From NCBI GenBank assembly GCA_003249585.1, contig QKIM01000173.1, forward strand, positions 1 through 8,128: 8,128 nucleotides of DNA, written 5' to 3'. Under the pieces are notes generated by a model that saw only the letters and a list, made by a program, of their open reading frames with translations, was not told the origin of the DNA and did not search any database. The DNA is from Deltaproteobacteria bacterium (GTDB lineage Bacteria > Myxococcota_A > Polyangia > HGW-17). A program made the translations under genes and the position numbers. Positions 6,666 through 8,128 of the stretch are shown one piece after another. Every line of letters starts with the position of its first letter. Positions within the stretch are counted from its first letter, which is position 1.

Positions 6666-7292
6666 ATGAAAAACACGCTTCAGATAGTGGTTTTGGTCGT
6701 GGTCTTCACGGCGTGTGCGTCGCGGTCGGAGAGTGACGACACCTCCAGTGCGGGGGGAGCGGCACAGGCGACGAGATCGTCGACCTGGGCGCCGAAGCTG
6801 TCCAGGCCAGGGCTGCCCAACCTGCACCGGGTCTCCGATTCCCTCTATCGGAGCGCCCAGCCCACGGCCGAGGGCATGCGGGAGGCAAGGGCCCTGGGCA
6901 TCAAGACCGTGGTGAACCTGCGCTCGCTGCACTCGGACCGGGGTGCGCTAGCGGGGACGGGGCTTGGGTATGTCCATCTTCACGTGAAGGCCTGGCACCC
7001 CGAGGTCGAGGATGTGATCGCCTTTTTGAAGGTGGTGACTGATCCGGCGCGGACGCCGGTCTTGGTCCACTGTCAGCATGGCGCGGACCGGACAGGGCTC
7101 ATGGTGGCGGTGTATCGGGTGGTGGTACAGGGCTGGCGGGTGGAGGAGGCCATCGCCGAGATGAAAGGCGGGGGGTTCGGGTACCACCGCGTCTGGAAGA
7201 ACCTGCCGAAGTTCCTCAGGCGGCTGGACTGGGATCGGCTGCGCAGGGTAATTCGGCCGGCCGCTCCCGCTCCCGACGCGGCTGTTCACTGA
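6666..7292 (+). CDS. Lipoprotein dual-specificity/tyrosine phosphatase-like protein
   Basis: A 208-residue protein. Residues 1-17 form a lipoprotein-type signal (basic Lys2, a run of Val/Leu/Ile, lipobox-like FTAC with Cys17), so it is probably anchored outside the cytoplasm; Phe at -3 is not ideal for a lipobox. After a Ser/Ala-rich tether, NLHRVSDSLYRSAQPTAEG (52-70) matches the start of the SIW14/cyanobacterial-type DSP family, and HCQHGADRTG (135-144) is the CX5R phosphatase loop with nucleophile Cys136 and Arg142. The general acid is not a clear WPD; Glu/Asp in WHPEVED (110-116) is the likely equivalent. The fold hydrolyses phosphotyrosine, other phosphoproteins or inositol phosphates; the substrate is unknown. 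I chose ATG 6666 over the GTG at 6642 because it puts the charged residue and hydrophobic core in signal-peptide order; GAGGA sits 10 nt upstream. The MMPL exporter gene follows after 125 bp on the same strand. Confidence 0.85.
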   Translation: MKNTLQIVVLVVVFTACASRSESDDTSSAGGAAQATRSSTWAPKLSRPGLPNLHRVSDSLYRSAQPTAEGMREARALGIKTVVNLRSLHSDRGALAGTGLGYVHLHVKAWHPEVEDVIAFLKVVTDPARTPVLVHCQHGADRTGLMVAVYRVVVQGWRVEEAIAEMKGGGFGYHRVWKNLPKFLRRLDWDRLRRVIRPAAPAPDAAVH

Positions 7293-7304
7293 AATAACCG
7301 AGAA

Positions 7305-7310
7305 TATAAT
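7305..7310 (+). promoter_or_regulatory. TATAAT, possible -10 of the exporter gene
   Basis: A perfect TATAAT lies 13 nt after the phosphatase stop codon, in a short AT-rich patch of otherwise GC-rich DNA. No good TTGACA is found 16-18 nt upstream (the hexamer there is CTGTTC), so promoter function is only suggested. If used, it would give the exporter its own leader of about 100 nt containing the stem-loop at 7370-7392. Confidence 0.3.
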
Positions 7311-7369
7311 TGCCTTTCAAGGGGGTGACGGGTAAGGATGGTCGGCGTACCACACGAGCCGTAAGCAAT

Positions 7370-7392
7370 ACGTTTCCCCTTTTGGGGAACGT
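7370..7392. repeat. Stem-loop/inverted repeat in the exporter leader
   Basis: ACGTT(T)CCCC and GGGGAACGT pair over 9 bp with one bulged T around a TTTT loop. It ends 9 nt before the AGGAG ribosome site and 25 nt before the ATG of the exporter. No T-run follows on the plus strand, so it looks more like an operator or a leader hairpin than a terminator. Confidence 0.5.
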
Positions 7393-7417
7393 CCATACAA
7401 CAGGAGACTGCCTGACC

Positions 7418-8128
7418 ATGAACTCGAAACGACTCTTCGAACTCTTCGTCGCCCGCCGCTGGTGGGTCATCGCCGCCGTGCTGGTCCTTTGCGGGGCCAT
7501 GGTGCCTCTGGTCATGGGGCTCGACCCCGGTCCGCTTCCCAACGACTCCGAGCAGCACAAAACCTTTGAGCGGTTCAAGAAGCAGTTTCCAGGGCAGGAC
7601 CGGGCCATCACCATCCTGTGGAAGCAGCCGAAGCTGGACTACGCCACCTACCGGCAGATGGCCGACCTGGCCGAGGCCATGAAGAAAGAGGGTCTCACCC
7701 ACGTGGCCTGGTTCGGCAACAGCATCGCCGGGCTCAAGTTCGACGACGAGAAGGCGTTCACCCTCGCGCCCCTCAAGAAGGTCGCCGGGGAGCTCTCCTA
7801 CTCGGGGGTGTTGTGGAACCCCGCCCAGGACGTCTACCTCTTCAGCGGGGTGGTCCCCGAGAAGATCAAGGACGTGGACGGCGCCGGGGCGAAAGTCCTC
7901 AAAAAGCTCGGTCCCAAGGTGAAGGCGCTCGCCGCTCCAGGCCGCACCGTGAAGCTCCTGGGCGGTCCCACCATCCGCGCCCGCTACCTCTCCTACATGG
8001 GGGAGAACCAGAGGCTCTTCCTGGGCGGCGGGCTCGTCCTGGCGCTGGTGCTGTTCCTCATCCTCGGGGGCTGCATGGTCCGTTCCTTCATGAGCCTTCT
8101 GCCCTTCATCCCGGCGGTCCTGGTGCTC
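7418..8128 (+). CDS. MMPL/RND-superfamily membrane exporter, N-terminal part (3'-partial)
   Basis: The frame is open to the window end and gives 237 residues. Residues 1-14 are short and basic (MNSKRLFELFVARR), residues 15-34 form the first membrane helix, residues ~38-198 are a soluble loop on the periplasmic side (LPNDSEQHKTFERFKKQFP opens it, an arrangement typical of MMPL-type transporters), residues ~199-219 form the second helix (FLGGGLVLALVLFLILGG), and a third begins near 225. This is the helix-large loop-helix start of RND/MMPL proteins, which export lipids or other hydrophobic molecules using the proton gradient and are normally 750-1000 residues long. AGGAG ends 11 nt before the ATG. 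The substrate cannot be inferred. Only the first quarter or so is visible. Confidence 0.85.
   Translation, partial: MNSKRLFELFVARRWWVIAAVLVLCGAMVPLVMGLDPGPLPNDSEQHKTFERFKKQFPGQDRAITILWKQPKLDYATYRQMADLAEAMKKEGLTHVAWFGNSIAGLKFDDEKAFTLAPLKKVAGELSYSGVLWNPAQDVYLFSGVVPEKIKDVDGAGAKVLKKLGPKVKALAAPGRTVKLLGGPTIRARYLSYMGENQRLFLGGGLVLALVLFLILGGCMVRSFMSLLPFIPAVLVL

Noticed and set aside
6188..6676. 162-codon minus-strand frame across the gene-poor region
   Set aside because: No recognisable motif, Ser/Pro/Phe-rich chance composition, and it runs into the kinase end and the phosphatase leader.
1..8128. CRISPR arrays, tRNA/rRNA genes, insertion sequences and phage genes
   Set aside because: No regularly spaced direct repeats, cloverleaf-like sequences, transposase motifs or terminal inverted repeats were found by reading.

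Overview
The window is high-GC bacterial DNA with long genes. Its gene content (a giant sacsin-like protein, lipoproteins with Lys/Pro-rich linkers, a lipoprotein tyrosine phosphatase and an MMPL exporter) suggests a Gram-negative deltaproteobacterial or Myxococcota-type genome. This is inference from gene content only; no rRNA or marker gene is present. Both ends of the window cut through genes.

Layout. Positions 2-4336 (+) hold the C-terminal part of a very large protein that begins upstream. Its first ~850 visible residues look like the repeat region of sacsin/NO VEIN-type HSP90-like proteins. These are followed by an acidic disordered linker, a beta-rich module, and a transglutaminase-like (papain-fold) domain with a visible Cys-His-Glu set. 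Directly abutting it with no spacer, 4337-5356 (-) encodes an unrecognised lipoprotein with a KP-rich linker, six conserved-looking cysteines and serine runs. A roughly 212 bp divergent intergenic region separates it from 5569-6243 (+), a uridine kinase/phosphoribulokinase-family P-loop kinase. A roughly 420 bp region of lower-GC character follows, containing no convincing gene but one poly-T site and some ORF fragments. Then come a lipoprotein of the dual-specificity/tyrosine phosphatase fold (6666-7292, +) and, after a 125 bp gap containing a stem-loop, the start of an MMPL/RND-type membrane exporter (7418-8128, +, truncated by the window end).

How the genes relate. Strand switches and gaps argue against one operon. 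The kinase is set apart on both sides, and only the phosphatase and exporter are close enough for possible co-expression, although the exporter has its own leader. No phage, transposase, CRISPR array, tRNA or rRNA was seen. The most notable object is the sacsin-like/transglutaminase fusion: it suggests a large chaperone-like or NTPase machine carrying a protease or crosslinking domain. The ATPase domain expected at its N-terminus lies outside the window and cannot be confirmed here.
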